Source: Priapulus caudatus (Eukaryota > Priapulida > Priapulimorpha > Priapulimorphida > Priapulidae). Taken from it: a DNA stretch of 21,826 bases. The notes under the pieces are model-generated. The model saw only the letters and a program-made list of their open reading frames with translations. It searched no databases and was not told the DNA's origin. The stretch is from assembly GCF_000485595.1 (NCBI RefSeq), contig NW_014579449.1:11221-33046 (forward strand), in the 5' to 3' direction. The translations under genes were made by a program, and so were the position numbers. Positions 1 to 7,599 of this stretch are shown here, piece after piece; positions within the stretch are counted from its first letter, which is position 1, and each line of letters opens with the position of its first letter.

Positions 1-121
1 CAGGTTCCAGCTATAGAACTACCATCCAGGCAGCCATTAACGAGTACGCAGCCCAGACGTGTATTCGCTGGATCCCGAGGACGACTGAGAGTGATTACGT
101 ACGATTCTACTATGGAAGCGG
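1..121 (+). CDS. Astacin-like gene, exon A (partial at the window edge)
   Basis: Read from base 3, this translates without a stop to about 39 residues containing AINEYAAQTCIRWIPRT and ESDYVRFYYGSG. These match the astacin segment ending just before the conserved G-C-W/Y-S block. The Cys of TCIRW corresponds to one of the two conserved disulphide pairs. The exon ends at 121 before GTATGT; the last codon is split after GG and completed by the first base of the exon at 280. The 5' exon boundary is not visible. Confidence 0.8.
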
Positions 122-1095
122 GTATGTGTTCGTAATCACGCTTTTAATTGGAACACATAGATCTTAACACACGAGCAAATGACTGTGCCTATCATTTTTA
201 TAGACAATGATCTTAGTACCACGCGTGTGAATGCGCGAGTTTTTAAAAAATATTCTTTTAATTGCTTACACGCGAATAGGTGTTGGTCATATATCGGAAA
301 GATTGGAGGAAGACAAGGACGAATTTCCCTCGATTACGGCTGTATATTGGCCTATATGACGGTCAGCAGAGTGATGCACTGCTATGGGTTTCTACACATC
401 AAGAGTCGTGCTGATCGTGACAGCTATGTCAGCATTTACCTACAAAATGTCATGCAAGGTAAGTGTCAATCTATTCGATTATCTATGTGGAACTATAATA
501 TGTACATCGATGACGACGCCAAAGTAAATGAATAGTCGTAATTGTCTTTGTTAAAGTCTGCTATATATATATATACAGGAGTCTATCAATAGACTCCTGA
601 TATATATTGATAGACTCCTGATATATATGTATATATATATAGTATATATATATATAAGTGGTGTGTTGTGCGTGCGTGGTCGGTGCGCGGCGTGCGTTCC
701 CGCCAGTGCGATTGTAGTGTGGTGTGGTGATAGATGTGTGTGTAAACTACGTGGTTTGTAAGACAGTTAAACTTCCATAAGCGTGCAATACGATCTGGTT
801 GTGAAAAGCAATTATATGTTCATGTCTTCTCCTTCCCTAATAATTCTTCAGGCCAGGAACACAGTATGGATCGACAAGGTCTCGAACAAGCGTGGCATGT
901 CTGTATGGAGCGTATGATATCCGGATCTATCATGCAATCGATTCTGCTATTCCCTTCTCCTCGAACCGGATGGCGCAACCATCACAGCGCGGAAGCGATC
1001 CGAAACTGGTAACACCCTCGTTGGGCGCAGCCACAATCAAGGAGGTGGATCAGAAAGCTCGACGTTTAAAAAGCTACAACGATATGTATTGCTAA
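1..1095 (+). CDS. Astacin-family (M12A) zinc metalloprotease-like gene, 3' part, three exons; possibly a pseudogene
   Basis: Joining 1-121, 280-458 and 852-1095 gives the order of blocks expected of an astacin catalytic domain: TCIRWIPRT and SDYVRF (exon 1), GCWSYIGKIGGRQ, the zinc-motif region and SRADRDSYVSI (exon 2), then a Met-turn-like GSIM and a C-terminal YNDMYC before a stop (exon 3). Astacins are secreted or membrane-tethered zinc endopeptidases, normally with HExxHxxGxxH plus a Met-turn SxMHY. The 5' exons (signal, propeptide, domain start) lie outside the window; no CUB or EGF domain follows the stop. Introns are short (158 and 393 bp). The first zinc His and the catalytic Glu are absent in the read frame, and exon 3 uses three frames. 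This could be a dead paralogue, a pseudogene, or an intact gene damaged by indel errors. Family assignment is confident; functionality is not. Confidence 0.82.
122..279 (+). other. Intron 1 of the astacin-like gene
   Basis: It starts with the donor GTATGT and ends at ...GCGAATAG. Splicing joins GG to G and keeps one Gly codon and the frame. An ATG-initiated frame at 179 runs through the intron end into exon B, but its first ~33 residues do not look like astacin, so splicing is the better reading. Confidence 0.7.
280..458 (+). CDS. Astacin-like gene, exon B with altered zinc-binding motif
   Basis: The frame set by exon A gives GCWSYIGKIGGRQGRISL, then GC, then the zinc-site region and GFLH.KSRADRDSYVSI, ending LQNVMQ before a strong donor (CAAG|GTAAGT at 455-464). 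Aligned to the family motif HExxHxxGxxH, bases 365-397 read SRVMHCYGFLH. The second and third His and the Gly are kept, while the first His and the catalytic Glu are Ser and Arg. The conserved Glu after the third His is Ile. Taken literally this is a non-peptidase. Bases 364-379 also fit the usual codons if single bases are missing, and the stretch from GC at 338 to 366 is two bases too long, so compensating indels may hide a normal motif. Confidence 0.83.
459..851 (+). other. Intron 2 of the astacin-like gene, containing an AT-rich hairpin
   Basis: The intron runs from GTAAGT at 459 to a pyrimidine-rich acceptor (TTCTTCAG) ending at 851. It contains a TA-rich palindrome (about 562-655) and a GT-rich stretch (about 656-745). 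The branch region and exact acceptor are inferred from position and phase only. Confidence 0.55.
562..655. repeat. TA tract with perfect inverted repeat
   Basis: Bases 576-586 (CAGGAGTCTAT) and 589-599 are exact reverse complements around a 2-base centre. TA-rich sequence lies on both sides, and ATAGACTCCTG is repeated once more at about 610-620. The structure would extrude as a cruciform or hairpin. It could be a degraded MITE end or simple microsatellite variation. Confidence 0.7.
852..1095 (+). CDS. Astacin-like gene, terminal exon with frame disruptions
   Basis: Three frames each hold recognisable pieces of the astacin C-terminal part. The spliced frame has GSIM at 923-934 (Met-turn position). 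The frame of 892 has YDI just before that, then PFSSN, and later EVDQKARRL and YNDMYC followed by TAA at 1093-1095. The third frame has DGATI from about 969 and LVGR near 1017-1028. Family members usually read YD..SIMHY, FS.NG..TI, GQR, D..K...LY.C in this order. The order is right but at least three frame changes are needed. The splice acceptor and first codons are less certain than the C-terminal end. Confidence 0.6.
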
Positions 1096-1934
1096 GACCA
1101 ACTGGCAATATAATTGTACATTGCCGTTCATGCTTGAAGTGACTTTGTAACGCAGGTACTGGTGAAGGATCGTTAATAATTGTAGCGAATTAATATGTGA
1201 AATTGTGTACATGAACCTTATGGATAAGATCTGGCTTAGATTAAAGTTCATTACGGCAATGATATTGGAGTGTGTTGCAGGATGCGTTTCCCCTCTAGCA
1301 ATATGAGAAGCTGACCCTTCGCTGTGGTGTGGGAGAGTTAACACACCAGAGAATGGCGCGAAACACACAAGTATCAAAGACCTTGCCAGTCAAGAGTAAA
1401 TTTATTTACAGAACAGTACTGACAAGAACCGCTTGTTATACCATCTCACTATCACAAGGCTTATGTTTCACGATTAAAAAAAACTTCCATTTGTGCTTCA
1501 ATATATTCCAAATAATTAGATATACACCCATTCAATAAAACGGAACTATTTAAAACGGGACACATTTTGAATGTAAAAAGTTCCACCGTGGAGCTAAATA
1601 TTTACACGGGAACGGAGCTAAAGCCCAATTATAGTCACTCAATCACACCTATACCTTCCTTCGTGTAATTAGAATTCGTTGTATTCAGCCAGTCGGTATT
1701 TCCTATCGCGATTATGTGCAATTACCAAAAATAATGCAATAAAACATTACACCCATGGCCCGTATCAATTCTCTGTATATATCTTGTGAGGCGAAAGGAA
1801 CACCTAGTTTTGACCACTGTACCCTACTTCACGCCATAGCCCGCTCCACTAATTGTAGGACAGAGAACCGATTTGCTAGTCTTAAACGTCCGCGCATAAT
1901 CATCCAATCAAACCATCGTGTTTGTCTCAGTACT
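1096..1934. other. Non-coding stretch downstream of the astacin-like gene
   Basis: AT-rich sequence without a convincing open frame. AATAAA-type signals occur near 1534 and 1738 and could serve as poly(A) signals for the upstream gene, but no downstream element makes either compelling. No repeat structure was seen. Confidence 0.4.
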
Positions 1935-2333
1935 GCCGCGCCTTCTCTCTTTTTCTCGCCTCACCGATACATCTTACCCCGACCGAACCCCTCTCTCTCT
2001 CTCTATGTCTCTTTCTCCTATTCTCCCCCTATCTTTCCTCTTCTTTCCCTTTTCCCCATCTTTGCTTCGCTCCTCTTCCTTCCCCTCTCATACTCTCGCT
2101 CTCCTTTTTTCTCTCTCTCTCTCGTCTGGCTTCTCTTTCTCACATGCACCCTCTCTCGTCCCTCTTATTCTCTCTTTCTATCATCTTCCTCTCCCTCCTC
2201 TCACTGTCCTTTTAACACGCCATCTCCGCCCTCTGCGCTGTGTGTATGTGTGTGTTGGTGTGTGTGTGTGTGGCGTGCGTGCGTGCGTCGTGCGGCGTGC
2301 GTGCGTGCGTGCGTGCGTGCCCGTGCGCTGCGT
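1935..2333. repeat. CT-rich tract followed by GT/GCGT tract
   Basis: About 280 bases of imperfect CT, CTT and CCT repeats (1935-2215) are followed by TGTG and TGCG repeats from about 2238. The open frames across it are Ser/Leu/Pro-rich or CVCV strings, as expected from stop-free simple sequence. Confidence 0.9.
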
Positions 2334-2939
2334 CGTAACATCTTTACCAAAACCTAGTCAGCTAAAAATAAAGAAACATGACTACACTACATAAACTATC
2401 ATGAATAACATAAATGAACATAAATATACATGACTAAAATTAAAGTATAGAATCTGACAAACTTATGATAAATACTTCACCCAAATTCCTGAAATAAAAC
2501 CAAACTTGCGTCATAGTTCCCAAACGAGGGCTGCGCGCACGCCAATGTATGTGTAAAGTGTGTTTGAGCCGCGTGGGCATTACTGTTAAGATATACTGTA
2601 TACGCTGTATATTTCGCGTGGTTGTATTAAAAAAATTTTCGCAGAGATTTCGGCGGAACGCGTTAGTCCCCGACCGCGAAAATAATAACTATCTCCGTGC
2701 ATGGGAAATAATCTCATAAGAATAATACCACGAATAATTCATAAATTCACGAAAGCCGACCCGCCACGAAATTGAACCACATCGCAGCAATTTGTCCGTC
2801 AAGTCCTGAAATCGCACAAAATATCTGTCATCGCGAAAAATATGGCGTATACCAGTAATAGATTTTCCACGGCGGTGGAAGAGATTGAAAGGTGAAGCTC
2901 TAGCTATATTATTTTCGGTATCAGACAAATACCCAACGA
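2334..2939. other. AT-rich unique sequence with GCGAA/CACGAA words
   Basis: No gene is recognised. From about 2670 to 2850 the words CGCGAAAA and CACGAA recur at irregular spacing (near 2676, 2729, 2749, 2765 and 2832). This may be an old non-autonomous repeat. The small minus-strand open frame here (2689-2943) has no recognisable motif. Confidence 0.35.
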
Positions 2940-3125
2940 ACAATTACCCCCGACATTACCCCCCGGACCAATTTCACCCCGGAAAATTACGCCACCGGAC
3001 AATTACCCCCCGAAATTACCCCGAACAATTACCCACCGGAAAATCACCCCCGGAAAATTACTCTCCCGGACATTTACCCCCAATGCCATTCAACCCCCGG
3101 ACAATTACCACACCCGGACATTTCT
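2940..3125. repeat. Degenerate ~16-bp minisatellite (CCCCCGGACAATTA)
   Basis: About twelve tandem units of 13-18 bp share CCCCCGGA followed by CAATTAC or AAATTAC. The Pro/Tyr/Asn-rich open frame across it (2885-3181) follows from the repeat and changes register as unit length varies, so it is not called a gene. Confidence 0.8.
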
Positions 3126-3289
3126 ACACGGTTACGGAAACGTTTAGCCTCACGGTTACAAGCGTCGTATCGCCACACTAGTGTAGATTACTTCTATTGT
3201 AGCAATAAGGTGTATGTAAAGGGAGGACGACAATCAAAGTGGCCGGTTAACCATGTTCCTTTCCTCCTATTTTTTCTATCCATCTTCAT

Positions 3290-3479
3290 CTTTCAACCCC
3301 CTCTCACACTGGACACTCCTCTCTACTGTCATCTCTTCCCCCTCTCTTATCTCTTTCTCTCTCTCGTCTCATCCTCATCTCTGCTCTCTCATCTCTTCCG
3401 TCACTCCTCATCTCTCTCTCTCTCTCTCTCCTGCTCTTTTGTGTCGTGTGTGTGTTGTGTTGGTGTGTTGTGTTGTGTG

Positions 3480-3511
<32 letters not shown>

Positions 3512-3525
3512 AATACGTTGGTATG
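3290..3525. repeat. CT-rich tract followed by (GT)n microsatellite
   Basis: Imperfect CT/CCT/CAT repeats occupy about 3290-3432; GT repeats with TGTTG interruptions run from about 3440 to 3512. This is the same CT-then-GT order as at 1935-2333. Confidence 0.9.
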
Positions 3526-3599
3526 TATGTATTTGTATGTGTATACGTTGCATGTATATACAACCAGTTGGTATACGTTTCTCTCATCCGTTATTCTCT

Positions 3600-3775
3600 T
3601 CCTTATCTCTCTCCTTCTTCTCCTCGTCTTCTTCATCATCATCATCCTCATCATCATCATCATCATCATCATCAGTCATACATATCCAATCCATCATTAT
3701 CATCATCATCATCATTTCATCATCTCACTCATCACTCATTTCGCATCATCATCACATTGTCATCATCGCATCAAT
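3600..3775. repeat. (TCA)n/(CTT)n triplet repeat
   Basis: CTTCTC units pass into TCATCATCA runs (about 3630-3675 and 3690-3725) with scattered copies after. The His-, Ser- or Met-rich open frames on both strands are by-products. Confidence 0.88.
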
Positions 3776-3784
3776 TGTCAATTT

Positions 3785-3975
3785 ATCCACGAGCGCAGCA
3801 GCGGTACCTACGTAGCAGTACACAGCAGCAGTAGCAAGCAGTAGGCAGTGAGTAGCCAGCAGCAGCAGCAGTAGCACGCAATACGGCGGCGGCTGTTCGG
3901 CAAGCAGCAGTTAGGCAGTAGCATCATCAGCATGCAGCAGTAGTGGTATGCGTGCAGCAGCGCGGCTGATGTTCA
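3785..3975. repeat. Imperfect CAG/TAG-word array
   Basis: AGCAGC and AGCAGT words recur with short unique insertions. This is the same sequence family as the larger arrays at 13373-15292 and 19485-20215. Confidence 0.75.
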
Positions 3976-4077
3976 CAATTTTGCACTGCACTAATTTGAT
4001 TAGTGAAAAAGCGAGCTAAACCAGAGACGACGCTGATAAGGTCTCGCCTCGCTTGTCCCGCATGTTTGCTCCTATTG

Positions 4078-4750
4078 CATGCTGGATGCGGAGGCTGAGG
4101 AGAGACGCTGGATGCGGAGGCTGAGGAGAGATGCTGGATGCGGAGGCTGAGGAGAGACGCTGGATGCGGAGGCTGAGGAGAGATGCTGGATGCGGAGGCT
4201 TGAAGAGAGATGCTGGATGGCGAAGGATGAGGAGATGATGGCTAGATGCGGCAGGCTGAGGAGAGAACGGAAGCGGCCTAGGAAATGCGGATGGACTGAA
4301 GGAGAGACGCTGATGAGCTGAAGATGCAGATTGCGGAGGCCTGAGGAGAAGACGGCTGGATGCGGCAGGCTGAGGAGAGATGCTGGTATGCTGGAGGCTG
4401 AGGAGAGAAGCTGGATCGGAGGCTGAGGAAGAACGCTGGATGCGGAGGCTGAGGAGAGACGCACTGGATGCGGGAGGATGAGGAGTAGATGCTGGATGCG
4501 GAAGGCTGAGGAAGAGACGCTGATGCGGAGGATGAGGAGAGATGCTGATGCGGAGAGCTGAGGAGAGACGCCTGGATGTCGGAGCTGAGGAGAGATTGCG
4601 AGATGCCGGATGGATGACAGGAGAGCTGGATGCGAGGTGAGAGTTGCGGATGCGAGCTGAGGAGAGATGCTTGGGAATCGTGGAGACGAGGAGAGATGCT
4701 GGATGCGGAGGCTGAGAGCCGGATGGAGGCAAGTGCTGGATGCCGAAGCT
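4078..4750. repeat. 26-bp GA-rich minisatellite
   Basis: The unit begins GCTGGATGCGG and ends GCTGAGGAGAGAY. The first four or five units (4081 to about 4205) are nearly identical at 26-bp spacing; later units carry many private single-base insertions and deletions. About 25 units fit. Because 26 is not a multiple of three, the Ser/Ala/Pro-rich minus-strand open frames (about 4016-4872) are register artefacts. Confidence 0.92.
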
Positions 4751-4949
4751 GATGGAGAAATGCTGGGAAGAAATAAAGCAGAAATAAAACGAGCGCGGCG
4801 CTGCCTGGCGCGCATGAAATTGCCAGCAGTGGCGGCGCGCAGGCGCGCGTTTTGCATGTGTAAATAATTCATCGCGTTGGAATGATGACGGCGCGGTCAG
4901 GAGAGAACATCTTACAGTAGGCGGCGAATGTGGCGCGTTCCGTCTGCTA
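4751..4949. other. Short GC-rich unique spacer
   Basis: CpG-rich sequence with GCGCGC words, no gene recognised. It separates the 26-bp minisatellite from the CTG/TTG triplet tract. Confidence 0.4.
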
Positions 4950-5271
4950 ACTGCCGGCTGCTGCTTGCTGGTGTGGTGGTGTTGTTGTTTATATTGGTGT
5001 GCTTTGCTACTGCTGCTGCTGACTGCGCTACCTACACTAACTGTATACTGCTGTGCTTGTGTTGTGCTGCTACTGCTTTGCTGCCTGCTACTAGTACTTA
5101 ACTACTGCTGCTGCTGATGTTTGTTTGTTGTTGTTGTTGTTGTTGTCGTTGCTGCTGCTACTACTAGTACTACTGCTGCTGCTGTTACTACTAGTACTAC
5201 TGCTGCAGTTGTTGTTGTTATTATTATTATTGTTGTTGCTGTTGCTACTGGTGTTGCTGCTGTTGCAGCTA

Positions 5272-5305
<34 letters not shown>

Positions 5306-5312
5306 GGCTCTT
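4950..5312. repeat. Mixed (CTG)n/(TTG)n/(TAC)n triplet array
   Basis: Runs of GCTGCT, TTGTTG, TTATTA and TACTAC alternate. A longer unit containing TACTACTAGTACTACTGCTG occurs twice (near 5158 and 5188). Poly-Leu, poly-Val and poly-Ser frames are trivial products. It is the complementary-strand relative of the AGCAG arrays. Confidence 0.88.
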
Positions 5313-5344
5313 CATTTAGAATGGCGGGAAGAATGGGTTGGCGG

Positions 5345-5545
5345 AGGAAGAAGAGAGCGAGAGAGAGAGAGAAAGAGGGGAAGAGGGGGAGAGTGTTATT
5401 GACAGAGACGAATACGTGGGTGACAGAAATAGAGCGGCACATGGAGGACGAGAAAGTCGGAGAGATAAAAATGTGAAGGAGACAAGGATACGATAGCAGA
5501 AAAGTTTAAGCAAGAGAGAGAGAGAGAGACAGAAAGAGAGAAGAG

Positions 5546-5587
<42 letters not shown>

Positions 5588-5592
5588 AGAGA

Positions 5593-5629
<37 letters not shown>
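5345..5629. repeat. Purine-rich (GA)n tract ending in (TA)n
   Basis: GA-rich sequence (5345-5400), a ~110-base less repetitive segment, then (GA)n from 5511 to about 5594 directly joined to (TA)n at 5596-5628. Such a purine run followed by a TA run is prone to unusual DNA structure and slippage. Confidence 0.9.
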
Positions 5630-5630
<1 letters not shown>

Positions 5631-6253
5631 AATGATACAAAGGAATCACACATCTGTGTTTGCGTGGGGGATACACTGTGGCGTAGCCGTGCACGGTCAT
5701 GCCCAGTATATACGCAGGTGTACGCATGTGTAAGCCCACGTATGGGTATGTAAGCTGGTGTTATGACGTCACGTCGCTAGAAAGTCGTTTGTAAACGGCG
5801 GCCGTCCATAGGCAGCATGTATGAGTAAGCATGACACAAACCTTAATTAAAAATACATAGAACGATTCAGTCCATACACACTTTATCCATGCTAAATTAC
5901 AGCATGTTCAAAGCGAAGACTTCACTCGAGACCTTTGCCACTGACATGATGCTGTTTCCCCGTAAGTTTGCTGGATTCTCATACACAAACACAGCGGTCC
6001 TGACACCATGACTACTGCATGCATAATTTGTTCACAAGACCGATTTGGACCAATAATACATCTACATGACGTGCTATATACCTAGATGCAGATTAGTTCT
6101 CTGTAATGTCGAATATTACCACAAACAAATAGAGAAATCGGCCATTTTTCCCAGAGACGAATTAGTGCAACAATTGGTGAAAGGCTACCTATGCGTGCCA
6201 CATTTAGCCTGTCACTATAACGTTGATCTTGATAAACGTGCCGCGCGTAATGA
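5630..6253. other. Unique sequence with one isolated CRE octamer
   Basis: No gene is supported. A perfect TGACGTCA lies at 5764-5771, about 480 bp before the CRE-like tandem array. A 96-codon plus-strand frame (6066-6356) has an ordinary-looking N-terminal half but no recognised motif, and its C-terminal half is translated from the 21-bp repeat. Confidence 0.4.
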
Positions 6254-6430
6254 TGACGTCACGGTGTACGGTCATGACGTCACGAGATTTCATCACATCG
6301 TCATTGTATATGATCATGACGTAACGGTGCATTACCCTCGACGTCACGACGCATGACCATGACGTCACGGTATATGGTCATGACGTCACAATGTAAGACC
6401 ACGACGTTACGATGTACCAGCGTGACGTCA
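6254..6430. repeat. 21-bp tandem array of CRE-like octamers
   Basis: Octamers start at 6254, 6275, 6296, 6317, 6339, 6360, 6381, 6402 and 6423. Spacing is 21 bp, except for one 22-bp step. Five are perfect palindromes TGACGTCA (6254, 6275, 6360, 6381, 6423); the rest are one- or two-base variants (CATCGTCA, TGACGTAA, CGACGTCA, CGACGTTA). The spacer resembles CGGTGTACGGTCA. The octamer is the consensus site of CREB/ATF bZIP factors. Regulatory use is inference; it may simply be a minisatellite. Confidence 0.92.
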
Positions 6431-6596
6431 TGGCGTACATCAAACGCGCGCCGCTATGTTAACTCCGTAACACCCGACACGCGTCTGCTTGCTCGCTCCC
6501 GCGCGCCGCTTCTGCCGCCGCCGCTGCCGCCGCTGCTGCCGCCGCTGCTGCCGCCCTGCGAATAGATCGACGTAAGCCAGTCTCCGCTGACATGAC

Positions 6597-6627
<31 letters not shown>

Positions 6628-6633
6628 GCATAC

Positions 6634-6687
<54 letters not shown>

Positions 6688-7599
6688 CACACACACACGG
6701 CACCGCCCGCACTGCGCACGCACACGCCCAGGATGACGACGCACACAACAGCCACAACAACTGCACCCATCACACCAACATCTACACGCCCGCATTGCCG
6801 CCTCGCTCTCCGTTTCGTCTTTCCCTGTCAGCCGGCTAACACGCCCGATCGCCATCATTGCTACTGCTAAAGAATGGATTGCGCGATCGACTACCGCAAA
6901 AAACGCACGCGCCATTTTTAAATCGTTGCTCTATTTCTTTTTCTTTATTATATTTATTTTATTTTAGTTTATTTTTAATATGATTATGTATTATGTGTTC
7001 TAGCATCGCAAGTGCGCCCTCCGTATGGGTGAGGCTCATCATCAGAGCCCCGCCGTATCGGCGGCGCGGCTCGCAGCGGGAGATCGTATTCTCGTCGTGC
7101 GTTTCCAGGTCGGAATGAGCGATCGATTGAGTGCGAATCTGCGTAACCATTTCTGCTCTGCCTCGACGGTGGCGGGAAAAACTTCCGCAATCGCGCACCA
7201 CGCCTTTCCCACTCAGATCGAAGCCGAAGCAGCGACTTCGGACAGGTCCGTGCGCCGCACACGGACAGTCGACGTGCGTACGGAAGGTTTTGGAAGCCGA
7301 GCGCGCGGATAGCACTAAATAGGAAAATAATCGTGTGCCCAAAAATCGTGTGCTAGTCGAAAACTAGTCGACAAGCAACGTAACGCCCCAATGTTTACCG
7401 CAAACCAACGTTTATTAACTTTTATACTATTAGATTTATTACTTGCTTTTTATGTAAGACGCGTGCTCTAGCCCGCACGCACACGGCACAATAATTGCGA
7501 AACGTAGAGATTCACCACATAATACACAAAGAGAACACAGGTCCCGGCTGGGATGCTCGTTGCTGCCCGATCGTCCATTTAACAAATAACACCAACTAG
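6429..7599 (+). repeat. Dispersed ~1.1-kb element, copy 1
   Basis: It aligns along its length with 11388-12497. In order: a CATGGC...ACATCAA start, GCC/GCTG-rich sequence, an interrupted CA array, a unique segment with CGCGATCGACTACCGC, AT-rich sequence, a CpG-rich segment with GATGAGCGATCGATTGAG-like sequence, two CTAGTCGA words, and an end at CACCAACTAG. Differences are mostly single-base indels, plus an extra ~28 bp near 7540-7568 in this copy. No shared protein frame, no clear terminal repeats and no target-site duplication were found. Its class is unknown; a non-autonomous transposable element or segmental duplication are both possible. Confidence 0.88.
6592..6698. repeat. (CA)n array inside dispersed copy 1
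   Basis: CA repeats with interruptions CAAAC, CAGCATAC and CAAAC in the same order as in copy 2 at 11558-11650. This shows the array was already in the ancestral element. Confidence 0.93.

Noticed and set aside
179-279. ATG at 179 as the true start of the astacin-like protein
   Set aside because: The first 33 residues have no astacin similarity, whereas the exon at 1-121 supplies the expected upstream domain with matching splice phase.
4016-4872. 238- and 266-codon Ser/Ala/Pro-rich minus-strand frames
   Set aside because: They follow a 26-bp tandem unit whose length is not a multiple of three, so all frames cycle through the same repeat.
5889-6011. 40-codon frame starting MLNYSMFKAK with an internal GTAAGT
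   Set aside because: Short, no recognised domain, no acceptor partner found; a first exon is possible but unsupported.
6254-6430. CRISPR-like repeat-spacer array
   Set aside because: The period is 21 bp with related spacers and a palindromic octamer; there are no unique spacers or cas genes, and the context is eukaryotic.
6429-7599. LTR of a retrotransposon
   Set aside because: The two copies are 5 kb apart but the sequence between them shows no gag, pol or integrase, no primer-binding site and no TG...CA ends.
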